DNA of 64,000 nt from positions 868,001 through 932,000 of the forward strand of contig JAPFBL010000034.1 in the NCBI GenBank assembly GCA_026182355.1, written 5' to 3'. Below the pieces are notes generated by a model. That model was not told the origin of the DNA. It did not search any database and was given only the letters and a program-made list of their open reading frames with translations. The translations under genes were made by a program, and so were the position numbers. Shown here piece by piece: positions 11,840-21,830 of the stretch; within the stretch, counting starts at the first letter, position 1; each line of letters begins with the position of its first letter. The DNA is from Hermatobates lingyangjiaoensis. Lineage: Eukaryota > Arthropoda > Insecta > Hemiptera > Hermatobatidae.

Positions 11840-12035
11840 CAATGATCAAACCACAATAAGAAATGGGAAAACAAGACTAAGATCTTTCAACCGTAACAAG
11901 CGGTCATTTAAATTTTTAAACAAGCGGTTTGGGTTTTTTCTAAGTCAAAAACCCAACTTAGAAAGATCTTAGTTTTGTTTTCCCATTTCTTATTGTGTTT
12001 TAATCATTGATTGTTGTTTCACGTGTTTATGTGAA
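11840..12035. mobile_element. Fold-back PLE tail, family A
   Basis: The left arm from 11840 (CAATGATCAAACCACAATAA) pairs with 11961-12010. The centre has lost the hammerhead-like core and contains an unrelated 40-base filler. Confidence 0.7.
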
Positions 12036-12821
12036 AACTTTTTATTATTACTATGTAATTGATATTTTGAAATGGAAGAGCAAAGGATCTAACACGAGAT
12101 ATTGTTTTTTATGTATTAGAGAATGTTTAAAATGATTTAATTAGGCTTCCAATTGTAAAACTAAAGCTTTAACATCTTAATTATTACTGTTTTTTGTTTA
12201 AAAAAATATTTTCAATCTTTAGGTTTTGAGAAAGTGTTGAAAAGTTTATAAACCAATATTAAGAATGTCCATGGTTGGGGGGCATATTAACAAGCAATTT
12301 AATATCATTCCTAAGAAACTTTTCCATTATTTTTAATTAATTTCCAATTTAAATTGCAATATTTAAATTGAGCTTTGACAAGTTATTTTCAAAACTGTCT
12401 CCAAGTGTTGAAAAGTGATTGATATTCTTAATCTGACTTGTGGGCTGCAATTCGCAAAGTCTCAAATCCCAACGGGAATATTACTTTTTATTCCCTAACT
12501 CCCATGCATATTTATAGGGAAAAGGATTGGCTCATTATGAATTGGCATCTTTAATTCAAAACGCCATATTTATTGGGAACACCTGTAGAGTGGTTAGAAT
12601 TTTTGCAAGCCTTTAAAAATGATTAACGAGAATATTTTATTAATTTCCAAAATACGAGTCATTAATATCACTAACAGAAATGTATATAAACAAATAAAGT
12701 TTAAATGATTTACAATAAAATTGAGCTAAAATGACATAGTTTATTTTAAAAGTTACCATAATAAACTAGATATTTTGATGTTATTTAATTTCTTCAATTG
12801 GTGGAAGTAAAAACTTTTATA
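12036..12821. other. AT-rich DNA, no feature seen
   Basis: No coding frame and no match to the window's repeat families. Confidence 0.45.
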
Positions 12822-13890
12822 AATAAAAAAATCTGGAGTAGCCTACACTCAACTTTACTATAAGTAAACATAAAAGCATACTTCTTGGGTACAAAATATA
12901 TAATATTCAATTTAGGTATAATATAAATGTATAAATGGGAATTGTTAGTCTTCCATTCCTGGAACTAGTAAAGATAGTGATTAATCCACGATCAATATAT
13001 ATGATTATTTTTGTATATCACACTAGTGATGCATATAATATCATTAGTATAACTACAGAAGTAATAACATTTTTGAAAAGCGAATAGGTAGATTTCGTGT
13101 TACGAAATAATCTCTTTCAGGAGAACATGACTTTTGTTCTAATAGCCAGTGGATCTCTTACATAGTTTACCTATCCTCCCTCTAAACTGAATATTAAGAC
13201 AAATTTTAAAATTTAAAACTTGAAAATTTTCCTATTTTATCTGAAAAACGGCAGTAAAACTTCTTCGGTCGGTGGACGCTTTCACGTCTCCATTCAGTGT
13301 TTCTTCTTCATTTCCTTTTTCTCCTCTCCAAAAAGCAGTAAGAAAGCCGAAAGAAACATGATATTATTATTAAAGTTAAAATTTTATTACTTTTAACATT
13401 TTTTGATGGTTAAATACCATCCAACAACGAGACACACAGAGACATTTATTTACTGATGAATGTAATTATTTCATTAGATTTTATACTCACAAAACCAAGT
13501 ATCCTATTTCAATAAAAATCAAGAATTTTTTTATCGTTTATCAGATAGTAAAATCTCCTCTTCTGAGAACACACACTTCTCCCAGCTAAACACACACCAC
13601 AACTTATTTCATCATTTTATATTTATGTTCCACAATTTAATATTCTAATCTAAATCTGATATTATATTTTGTTGAATTGTGCAAAATATGGATTGATTAA
13701 AGCATTTTGTGAGACAAATCCATCATATCATGGAAAGCATCAAAAATTATATATTTGATTGGTACTGATTTTTTACATGTATGAATTTTATTCTTTTGCG
13801 TCACATATTAAGTTATTAAATTATTTACAAATTTTTCATTAAACTTCTAAACATCAATTTTATTTCATTGGAATCACTCAAAAAAAATTT
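12822..13890. repeat. Dispersed repeat X, copy 1
   Basis: It starts TCTGGAGTAGCCTACACTCA, then CTTTACTATAAGTAAACATA, and shares blocks such as TTAGTATAACTACAG, AGTAATAACATTTTTGAAAA and AGCCAGTGGAT with 54279-55335 in the same order. The shared sequence seems to extend to the TCAATTTTAT...GGAATCACTCAAAAAA block near 13853-13890. No protein was recognised. Class unknown. Confidence 0.55.
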
Positions 13891-13920
13891 TTTTTAGAGT
13901 AGACGAAGTAGACGTAGATT

Positions 13921-14060
13921 TGTCACCTGTATTCGTAGTGACTCACTACTTTATCTGATGATGACGCGGTCGAATTATGGTAGTGAGTCAGTTATCTCTT
14001 TCATGTGTTCTTTCTATGAATCTAGTTATTTAGTTCCTGGAATCGTTTCTTATAATTGGT
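13921..14060 (+). mobile_element. PLE tail with strong stem I
   Basis: The hammerhead-like core at 13955 is followed by TTCTTTCTATGAATC and TTCCTGGAATCGTTTC, the tail's terminal small hairpin plus CGTTTC. The tail at about 20020-20075 (minus) has the related end GTTCGTGGAATCGTTTC. Confidence 0.6.
13940..13989 (+). ncRNA. Hammerhead-like motif with 10-bp stem I
   Basis: GACTCACTAC (13940-13949) pairs perfectly with GTAGTGAGTC (13980-13989). CTGATGA is at 13955-13961, stem II is GAC/GTC (13963-13965 with 13969-13971) and GAA is at 13972-13974. Position 15.1 is T rather than A and no stem III is obvious, so the fold is hammerhead-like but may be inactive. Confidence 0.5.
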
Positions 14061-14094
14061 GTATATATGTAATTACTGTGGTTCCGCTCCTTAA

Positions 14095-14186
14095 GTGAAT
14101 CATACGAGTATCTCCTCTCCTGATGATGAGAATTCGTCGAAATATCGAATTGTATTTTTGCATTGTTTTCTAAGTGTCTTCCTTTT
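14095..14186 (+). mobile_element. PLE tail, short
   Basis: CTGATGA at 14120-14126, a weak stem, GAAA at 14139-14142, then TATCGAATTGTATTTTTG, and (TA)n from 14187. Same layout as the other tails. Confidence 0.5.
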
Positions 14187-14187
14187 A

Positions 14188-14245
<58 letters not shown>
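14187..14245. repeat. (TA)n microsatellite
   Basis: About 60 bp of TA, the left border of the interlaced inverted-repeat block. Confidence 0.9.
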
Positions 14246-14250
<5 letters not shown>

Positions 14251-15044
14251 TATTGTGTGTTTTGTTTTTGAGGTATAGGTCATATCAAAAACAAAACATA
14301 CAATAGAATAGAAGAGGTCAAGATCAATTTCTTGAGAATATATGTATATATATGGTAATTGTGTATGATGGCAGCAAATCCTCATGTAAACATGTTTCAT
14401 TAAAGTACACTGAATAGGACAAACTAAAGTATCAATGGCTTTTAACACCAGCCCACCGCAAGGTTGTTCGTAAATTGGAGCAGACCAGCTTAAAAGTCGT
14501 TAACACAGAGGCTGCTGTGTACTTTAATGAAATATATATATATATGATTAAACCACAATAAGAATGGGAAAACAAGACTAAGATCTTTCAACCGTAAGAA
14601 GCGGTCTTCGTCAGAGTCAAAAACCCAACTGAACACTAGATGCAGAAAACATCTGGTGAGGAGTTGAGAAGAGTGGGAGGGAAGAGTGGTATTTTAAAAG
14701 GGTGAAAGCACAGGAAAGGACTAATGTCCAGAAAGGGATGTTTGGGGAAACAAAGGAGTACAGTAAGAAAAAGTAAAAAACTATCCGCTAGCTGTCAACC
14801 CTCTTTGAAGAGGCTATTGCCCTCGTGACGAAAGTATCAAGTTTGAAGAGACCGTTACTAATGTTTATAATAATTAATTATTATTATTATAAACATTATA
14901 AATGTTTACATGAGGATTTGCTGCCGTCATACACAATTACCATATATATTCATATATTCTCAAGAAATTAATCTTGACCTCTTCTATTCTATTGTATGTT
15001 TTGTTTTTGATATGACCTATACCTCAAAAACAAAACACACAATA

Positions 15045-15083
<39 letters not shown>

Positions 15084-15470
15084 TATATATATATCAATAA
15101 TTATTATAAACATTAGTAACGGTCTCTTCAAACTTGATACTTTCGTCACGAGGGCAATAGCCTCTTCAAAGAGGGTTGACAGCTAGCAGATAGTTTTTTA
15201 CTTTTTCTTACTGTACTCCTTTGTTTTCCCAAACATCCCTTTCTGGACATTAGTCCTTTCCTGCGCTTTCACCCTTTTAAAATACCACTCTTCCCTCCCA
15301 CTCTTCTCAACTCCTCACCAGATGTTTTCTGCATCTAGTGTTCAGTTGGGTTTTTGACTCTGACGAAGACCGCTTCTTACGGTTGAAAGATCTTAGTCTT
15401 GTTTTCCCATTCTTATTGTGGTTTAATCATTGATGGTTGTTTCACGTGTTTATGTGAAATCTTTTTTATA
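14246..15470. mobile_element. Interlaced inverted repeats A-B-A'-B'
   Basis: Arm A (14246-14394) is complementary to A' (14904-15050). Arm B (14545-14873) is complementary to B' (15096-15430). The two pairs are interlaced, not nested. A holds a minus-strand PLE head piece (CLHEDLLPSYTITIY), repeated in plus in A'. B is a long minus copy of family A including the 5' body (GGTTGACAGCT on the B' strand), and B' is the plus copy with CTGACGA at 15360-15366. (TA)n lies between A' and B' and follows B'. All parts are PLE-derived. Confidence 0.75.
14455..14545 (+). pseudogene. Penelope-like ORF, N-terminal fragment
   Basis: The frame reads AHRKVVRKLEQTSLKVV, then NTEAAVYFNE, matching the head family (IVRKIE...VVNAEAAAYFN at 3890). 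It stops matching exactly at FNE and continues as (TA)n coding IYIYI, the same junction as at 48913 and, as FND, at 15932. Too short for function. Confidence 0.5.
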
Positions 15471-15734
15471 TATATATATATATAAGTATTTTTTTTATTT
15501 TTTAATTTCAGTATAATGATAATGATGTTTGTACTGACAAATAAGATATTGCAATATTGATTTGATTCATTATTATTTTTCAATTACACGCATTAACATA
15601 TATTTATATTTACCAATAGATAATCAACTTAAAGGGAGGAGAAGGAGGAGGAGGGGGGGGTTATTTGATTCCTTATTGTTGTTCATTCTTTGGTTTTAGT
15701 GTCAGATACATACATATATATATATATATATATA

Positions 15735-15886
15735 ACTTTAAATTACACAAAGCACGACACAGAAAAGACAATACAAAGAAAACTTACAGAATTCAATATT
15801 TCGAACTGTTGTTCGTCATCAGGAGAGTAGACTTGAAGAGAGGACGAAGTGAGAGAGATCTCCTCACGTCGAAGAACGGAGCGCGA

Positions 15887-15888
<2 letters not shown>
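15735..15888 (-). mobile_element. PLE tail, family C
   Basis: Minus copy: TTTAAATTACACAAAGCACG, then the complement of TTCGAAATATTGAATTCTGT, GAACTGTTGTTCGTCATCAG (CTGATGA complement) and the AAGTGAGAGAGATCTCC body. Flanked by (TA)n on both sides. Paired copies lie at 33571-33935 and 57012-57108. Confidence 0.7.
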
Positions 15889-15921
<33 letters not shown>

Positions 15922-15931
15922 ATATATATAT
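15889..15931. repeat. (TA)n microsatellite
   Basis: TA dinucleotides separating the family C tail from the large palindrome. Confidence 0.9.
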
Positions 15932-17321
15932 CATTAAAATTAACCGCAGTCTCGGCATTCACGATCTTAAGACTGAGAGATTCGATCCTAACGAACTAAC
16001 CTCCTGCTAACAGGGTTCAACTGGAAAAGGAGTTGGCCAAGTGACATGTTAAATTAAAATCGATGACTCATGCTTAGTCATTGCTATAAATAGATTAAAA
16101 GGATAGTACAGGTTAATGTAAAGAGAAGGTTAAAGGTCAATAATGAACAAGAAACAAGCGGTTAGAATAAAAGAGTTGAAAGTCCAAGAAATTCAAGAAA
16201 GGCTAAGTGACATGTTAAGTTAAACTCGATGACTCATGCTTAGTCATTGCTATAAATAGATTAAAATCGATGACTCATGCTTAGTCATTGCTAAAAATAG
16301 ATTAAAAGGATAGTACAGGTTAATATAACGAGAAGGTTAAAGGTCAACGGTATAACTGGACTAATAGAGAATAAATAGATTAAGAAAATTAATAATAATA
16401 ATAATAATAATGTTAATAATAATTAATAATAATAATAATAATTAAGATTAATAGTAAACTAGAAAAGATATATTAAATAACGAGTTGAAAGAGAGTAAGA
16501 ATTAAAAGGGAAGGTATAGTTAGTTAGAAAAAAAGAAAGAAAAGTTTATAGTTAGTTAGTTATAACGAAAAGAATAATAATAATAAATATAAGATTATTA
16601 TTATTATTCTTATTATATTTATTATTATTATATTATATTATATTATATTATTATTATATTATATTATTATTATTATTCTTTTCGTTATAACTAACTAACT
16701 ATAAACTTTTCTTTCTTTTTTTCTAACTAACTATACCTTCCCTTTTAATTCTTACTCTCTTTCAACTCGTTATTTAATATATCTTTTCTAGTTTACTATT
16801 AATCTTAATTATTATTATTATTATTAATTATTATTAACATTATTATTATTATTATTATTAATTTCTTAATCTATTTATTCTCTATTAGTCCAGTTATACC
16901 GTTGACCTTTAACCTTCTCGTTATATTAACCTGTACTATCCTTTTAATCTATTTTTAGCAATGACTAAGCATGAGTCATCGATTTTAATCTATTTATAGC
17001 AATGACTAAGCATGAGTCATCGAGTTTAACTTAACATGTCACTTAGCCTTTCTTGAATTTCTTGGACTTTCAACTCTTTTATTCTAACCGCTTGTTTCTT
17101 GTTCATTATTGACCTTTAACCTTCTCTTTACATTAACCTGTACTATCCTTTTAATCTATTTATAGCAATGACTAAGCATGAGTCATCGATTTTAATTTAA
17201 CATGTCACTTGGCCAACTCCTTTTCCAGTTGAACCCTGTTAGCAGGAGGTTAGTTCGTAGGATCGAATCTCTCAGTCTTAAGATCGTGAATGCCGAGACT
17301 GCGGTTAATTTTAATGATACT
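15932..17321. mobile_element. 1.4-kb palindrome made of PLE 5' ends
   Basis: The left arm (15932 to about 16600) is the near-exact complement of the right arm (about 16650-17321). The centre, near 16626, is rich in TTA/TAA triplets. Each arm ends in the PLE N-terminal coding region (minus on the left, plus on the right) preceded by its 5' leader. The leader holds three copies per arm of a block with ATGACTAAGCATGAGTCAT, itself a gapped palindrome containing TGACTCA on one strand. It is best read as two PLE 5' ends joined tail to tail by fold-back. Confidence 0.75.
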
Positions 17322-17375
17322 TGTTTGAAAGAAGATCTGCTGCCTATTTATACCAATATATATATATATATATTG
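17202..17375 (+). pseudogene. Penelope-like ORF, N-terminal fragment
   Basis: The frame starts MSLGQLLFQLNPVSRRLVRR, then LKIVNAETAVNFNDTC and LKEDLLPIYTNIY before entering (TA)n. It is the best-preserved of the head pieces: 54 residues without a stop. A palindromic partner on the minus strand (15932-16050) ends at FND. Downstream, after the TA tract, a family B tail follows in plus orientation at 17405, so the unit is head-(TA)n-tail with the reverse transcriptase missing. The start is the ATG of the conserved MSLGQLL block. Confidence 0.65.
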
Positions 17376-17404
17376 TCCCATTCCCATATATATATATATA
17401 TACG

Positions 17405-17498
17405 GTACTCAATGTGAGTTATGTCTGTGTCTTTCAGTGTGTTTCCTTCGTTTTGAATTTATTTTATTTTAAAAAAGTCCGCTGGACCATTTCTTTTA

Positions 17499-17504
<6 letters not shown>
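17405..17504 (+). mobile_element. PLE tail, family B, 3' half
   Basis: ATGTGAGTTATGTCTGTGTC, CCTTCGTTTTGAATTTATTT and the small hairpin GTCC-GCT-GGAC (17477-17487) followed by CATTTC. The hammerhead-like core is absent, since the copy begins after it. Confidence 0.75.

Positions 17505-17581
<77 letters not shown>
17505..17581. repeat. (TA)n(TG)n(TA)n microsatellite
   Basis: TA tract, a TG run at about 17533-17560, and a TA tract that abuts the hAT terminus at 17582. Confidence 0.9.
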
Positions 17582-18385
17582 CAGTGGCGACTCCTGACCT
17601 TTTTCTTTAGGCATGCAATTTTCAAAGAATAAAAGAAATACAGAGAAATATCCGTCTAATTCTCATGTTCAGTCTTTTCATGTTGCACAAAAGGATAATG
17701 ATGTATTAAAAACATTTTATTGGGATTTGAAACAGGTTTTATTTGGAAATACTTTTAACATTAACTTTTATTAACCAATACAATAAAAATAGGCAAAAAA
17801 TGTTTTTATTAAAGAAAGAGATACACAATACATCATTTGAATAAAAACTTCTTGCAAAATTCTTCGATAACAAACCCATAAAACTTCTCTCTATCTGCCA
17901 TGAGATCTTTAAGTAAATGTCTTTCAATTGAAATGAGGGATAAATTAGACAATCGCTCTTCACTTTGGGAGCTTCGTAAATAACTTTTAATTCTTTTGAG
18001 GGCAGAAATCGATCTCTCAACACTTGCTGTTGTTATGGGAATAGTCATAACCAAATTCATGAGTTTATAAATTTCCGGAAGACCTGTGTGCAAATCACTT
18101 TCCAGTATGTATTTGAGGAGCTCAGCAAGCCTGAGTTGCAGTGTATGCAAACTTCGTTCTTGTTTCTCTTGGCAATTAAGACCATTTTCATTAACCAGAA
18201 ATGATAAGAGTAAACCCCTGCATTGGGAAGCTTAGCGCAATCATAGAAAATGGTTCCTTAGCGTGTAGTGGAATAAAAAAAAGGGGGCTCCTTTAAATAT
18301 TTCGAGTCTCGAACATTTTGGTTTCTTTAAAGATGAATTCTATGCATGCAATGCATGTGTTGCATTCCCTGAGAAATCGCCACTG
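17582..18385 (-). mobile_element. hAT transposon, internally deleted, copy 1
   Basis: 804 bp bounded by CAGTGGCGA and its complement TCGCCACTG, inside TA-repeat DNA on both sides, which fits an 8-bp TATATATA-type target duplication but cannot prove it. It carries only the 3' end of a transposase on the minus strand (17833-18150). The second copy at 18844-19647 is the same length, inverted and differs at only a few bases by eye. Confidence 0.8.
17833..18150 (-). pseudogene. hAT transposase C-terminal fragment
   Basis: The frame contains TTASVERSISALKRIKSYLR, then QSEERLSNLSLISIERHLL, the conserved core of the hAT dimerisation domain (hATC). In the intact family this region drives transposase oligomerisation. 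The frame is open for about 105 codons and can be followed some 30 codons further upstream in the same phase. The N-terminal zinc finger and DDE catalytic parts are missing, so this copy cannot act alone. The protein frame is identical to that in the inverted copy. Confidence 0.8.
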
Positions 18386-18405
18386 ATATATATATATATA
18401 TATAT

Positions 18406-18717
18406 ACGAGTTCGAGATTAACAAAGAGCAACACACAAAGTAGGGAAACACACTTACAGACTCAAATTTTCGGATAATCCGTCTTCAGGAGAAAAGAGAA
18501 TGGGAGACCAAGCACGTTGTAGGCGCAACGGCAAGTAACGGCAAGTGGTTACTTGCCGTTGCGCCTACAACGTGCTTGGTCTCCCATTCTCTTTTCTCCT
18601 GAAGACGGATTATCCGAAAATTTGAGTCTGTAAGTGTGTTTCCCTACTTTGTGTGTTGCTCTTTGTTAATCTCGAACTCGTATTGTGTCCAGTTTGGATC
18701 GTATTTCGTTTTATCAG

Positions 18718-18720
<3 letters not shown>
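18406..18720. mobile_element. Fold-back PLE tail, family D
   Basis: Arms 18406-18539 and 18548-18682 are almost perfect inverted repeats with an 8-base centre. The plus arm contains CTGAAGACGGATTATCCGAA (CTGAAGA, spacer, GGA/TCC stem, GAAA) and ends TGTCCAGTTTGGATCG. It sits exactly between the two inverted hAT copies, with (TA)n on both sides. Confidence 0.75.
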
Positions 18721-18752
<32 letters not shown>

Positions 18753-18843
18753 AGGTATTGTTTTCTTGAATACAATGTACTAATAAAAAATTTTTCTTCT
18801 TCTTGGAGTTTGGTCAGGTTTTATATATATAGTATATATATAT
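18719..18843. repeat. (TA)n and family E fragment
   Basis: TA tract 18719-18749, then the family E block TTCTTCTTGGAGTTTGGTCA near 18797, then a TA-rich run up to the hAT terminus. Confidence 0.6.
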
Positions 18844-19647
18844 CAGTGGCGATTTCTCAGGGAATGCAACACATGCATTGCATGCATAGAATTCATCTTT
18901 AAAGAAACCAAAATGTTCGAGACTCGAAATATTTAAAAGAGCCCCCTTTTTTTTATTCCACTACACGCTAAGGAACCATTTTCTATGATTGCGCTAAGCT
19001 TCCCAATGCAGGGGTTTACTCTTATCATTCCTGGTTAATGAAAATGGTCTTAATTGCCAAGAGAAACAAGAACGAAGTTTGCATACACTGCAACTCAGGC
19101 TTGCTGAGCTCCTCAAATACATACTGGAAAGTGATTTGCACACAGGTCTTCCGGAAATTTATAAACTCATGAATTTGGTTATGACTATTCCCATAACAAC
19201 AGCAAGTGTTGAGAGATCGATTTCTGCCCTCAAAAGAATTAAAAGTTATTTACGAAGCTCCCAAAGTGAAGAGCGATTGTCTAATTTATCCCTCATTTCA
19301 ATTGAAAGACATTTACTTAAAGATCTCATGGCAGATAGAGAGAAGTTTTATGGGTTTGTTATCGAAGAATTTTGCAAGAAGTTTTTATTCAAATGATGTA
19401 TTGTGTATCTCTTTCTTTAATAAAAACATTTTTTGCCTATTTTTATTGTATTGGTTTATAAAAGTTAATGTTAAAAGTATTTCCAAATAAAACCTGATTC
19501 AAATCCCCATAAAATGTTTTTAATACATCATTATCCTTTTGTGCAACATTAAAAGACTGAACATGAGAATTAGACGGATATTTCTCTGTATTTCTTTTAT
19601 TCTTTGAAAATTGCATGCCTAAAGAAAAAGGTCAGGAGTCGCCACTG
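18844..19647 (+). mobile_element. hAT transposon, internally deleted, copy 2
   Basis: 804 bp from CAGTGGCGATTTCTCAGG to GGAGTCGCCACTG, inverted relative to the copy at 17582. Differences seen by eye are few, for example ATTCCTGG here against the complement of CCAGAAAT there, and one Trp-Leu versus Trp-Phe change in a secondary frame. TA repeats flank both ends. Confidence 0.8.
19079..19396 (+). pseudogene. hAT transposase C-terminal fragment
   Basis: Same hAT dimerisation-domain frame as at 17833-18150, on the opposite strand. The residues ASVERSISALKRIK and RLSNLSLISIERHL are the diagnostic ones. The frame has no ATG (it opens on TTG) and extends upstream as NENGLNCQEKQERSL, so it is an exon-like remnant, not a complete gene. 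AATAAA motifs near 19418 and 19484 could serve as polyadenylation signals. Confidence 0.8.
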
Positions 19648-19667
19648 ATATATATATATATATATAT

Positions 19668-19777
19668 GATCAAACCACAATAAGAAATGGGAAAACAAGA
19701 CTAAGATCTTTCAACCGTAACAAGCGGTCTTCGTCAGAGTCAAAAACCCAACTGTGAAATCTTTTGTATGTGAAATC

Positions 19778-19832
<55 letters not shown>

Positions 19833-19915
19833 TTGATCAAACCACAATAAGAAAATGGGAAAAATTGTGGTTTGATCATTGATTATTATTTCACGTGTTT
19901 ATGTAAAATCTTTAT
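19668..19915. mobile_element. PLE tails, family A, two pieces
   Basis: 19668-19752 is a minus copy with an intact core complement (CAAGCGGTCTTCGTCAGAG). After (TA)n at 19783-19830, a tiny fold-back (19831-19852 with about 19862-19885) keeps only the outer end. Confidence 0.65.
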
Positions 19916-20019
19916 ATATATATACGTTATTATTATATTTATTATTATTTATTATTATATTATGTTATTATATTTATATTATAATTATTTATTTATATTA
20001 TATATTATGTTTATATATA

Positions 20020-20215
20020 AAACCAATAAAATGAAATGAAACGATTCCACGAACTAAATAAACTAGATTCATATTTGAATGTATATGTATATATAAAAAG
20101 ATTTCACATAAGCACGTGAAATAACAATCACGTGTTATTTAACTAGATCGTAAAACAAGATCTTAGTCTTGTTTTCCCATTTGATATTGTGGTTTGATCA
20201 TTGATATGTATATAT
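20020..20215. mobile_element. PLE tail pieces
   Basis: 20020-20075 (minus) ends with the complement of GTTCGTGGAATCGTTTCA. 20090-20215 is a scrambled family A fold-back with CACGTGTTATTT and CTTAGTCTTGTTTTCCCATT. Confidence 0.5.
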
Positions 20216-20340
20216 ATGTTATATTTATATATAACGATATAGAGGAAAATAAAAAAAAGATCATAAATATATTATTTAATTTTTTTTTATTGTTTAAACC
20301 GATCCCCTAGTGGGTGATAACGTCAGCCGTTTTTGTTTGA

Positions 20341-20395
20341 TCAGTGATTCTACAGATTCTACATTGGGAGTCCTAATAGCTTACCTAATAGCCAG
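20341..20395 (-). mobile_element. SINE fragment
   Basis: GATTCTACATTGGGAGTCCT followed by GCTTACCTAATAG matches the distal body of the SINE (compare 36965-36995). Confidence 0.4.
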
Positions 20396-21279
20396 TCTTG
20401 TGGTTTTTTTTATTTGTTATAGAACAATCTTTAATCTACTAACAGTCAACCAAAGTACTATAATGAAATATACCAAAGGATAAAGTAAATCATAAAGAAG
20501 AATCATACAGGTGTCTGAGAAAAAAGAAGAAATCATAAGTGCGAATGAGTTGAAAAGAATCTTGCAAGCTTGGAGAGAAGTGGAGGAAGTCATTTCCTGA
20601 GGAAGGTGGTGTAGAGGAAGAGAAATGGCTGTTTCCTGTTGTAGGGAGACAGGTGGTCACCACAAAATTATCCCGTGCACGATTTAGAAACAATTCTCAA
20701 CACGCACTCAACTTCATTGGTGACTCTACTCCACTTTTGTCTGCTTTCTATTTACCAAAGTAATAACATACATTTTTTTTAAGAGCCCATACATTCTTGG
20801 TAGGATATAATTTAGATTGTTTTTAAGTAAACTTACCAACATATCAGAGATTATCCTATTCAACAACTTATTATTGATGATATACATTGTTCAAATTTTT
20901 GATTGGAAGCTAATATCTAATAAAATGAAAAAAAAAATTCCTCGATCTTCTACCAACAAAATCAAATATTGCATTAGGTACCGCTTAAACTCAATATTCA
21001 CAAAACGGGAAGATGAAAGAAGTAGCACTCAATATCTGGATGATATTCTTATATCAGTCATTATAACTGAACTAAGAATCTTAAAAAAATCACATTTTAA
21101 ATCTAAAATAGTTCGGGATTGGCTGACTTGAACTATGCAAGACAAGTTAACCTTCAAAAAGTTGTCTGAGCTACTTGGCAATACAGCCACTGTCTTAAAA
21201 TTTCAATTTGAAAACAATTGATACTTTACTTTTGTAGTCCTTATTTTTAGCATAAATAAATTATTTCTGTTTCACAACT
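20396..21279. other. Non-coding DNA, no feature recognised
   Basis: A 104-codon frame at 20817-21131 (plus) has low complexity and no domain I know. Confidence 0.4.
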
Positions 21280-21435
21280 GAAACGTCGACATTGAGAGTT
21301 TAATTTGGACCTGAAAAGCAGACAGAGTCCTGATTTTGCATGTATATATATAAAATAATATATAATTATAGCTTTTCCAACTTTGCTAGAAGGTCTGATA
21401 AAGGTCTGCTACCTACATATACAAATATATATATA
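21280..21435 (+). mobile_element. PLE family F tail end and head fragment
   Basis: GACATTGAGAGTTTAATTTG and GACAGAGTCCTGATTTT match the family F terminus. At 21375-21431 the frame ends GLLPTYTNI before (TA)-rich DNA, a short relic of the PLE N-terminal region. Confidence 0.5.
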
Positions 21436-21454
21436 ACATATACAAATATATAAG

Positions 21455-21570
21455 AATAAATTAAAAAGAATACAGATAGACATAGGAATAACTCACTTCT
21501 ATATTTCGACCATCGTCGTCATCAGGAGGCGAAGAGTCCCGCAGGAAGGCAGAGCGGCGATCTTATATAT
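21455..21570 (-). mobile_element. PLE tail, family B
   Basis: AATAACTCACTTCTATATTT, then CGACCATCGTCGTCATCAGG and CGAAGAGTCCCGCAGGAAGG: a minus copy with CTGATGA intact. It matches the tail fused to the endonuclease frame at 26600 especially closely (TTCTATATTTCG). Confidence 0.75.
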
Positions 21571-21595
21571 GTCATATATAGACCTTATATATATA

Positions 21596-21808
21596 TATAA
21601 AGATTTCACATAAACACGTGAAACAACAATCAATGATCAAACCACAATAAGAAATGGGAAAACAAGACATAGATCTTTCAACCGTAACAAGCGGTCTTCG
21701 TCAGAGTTAAAAACCCAACTGGAAAAAGGTTTTGACTCTGACGAAGACCGCTTGTTACGGTTGAAAGATCTTAGTCTTGTTTTCCCATTTCTTATTGTGG
21801 TTTGATCA
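21596..21808. mobile_element. Fold-back PLE tail, family A
   Basis: Arms 21629-21714 and 21728-21808 are near-perfect inverted repeats. Both keep the core; the plus one has CTGACGA at 21738-21744 and GAAA at 21763-21766. The outer left end carries the CACGTGAAACAACAAT terminus. Confidence 0.75.
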
Positions 21809-21830
21809 TATATATATATATATATATGTA

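Noticed and set aside
4044..21808. CRISPR array from the many short inverted repeats
   Set aside because: Repeats are dispersed at irregular distances, belong to retroelement tails, and the DNA is eukaryotic.
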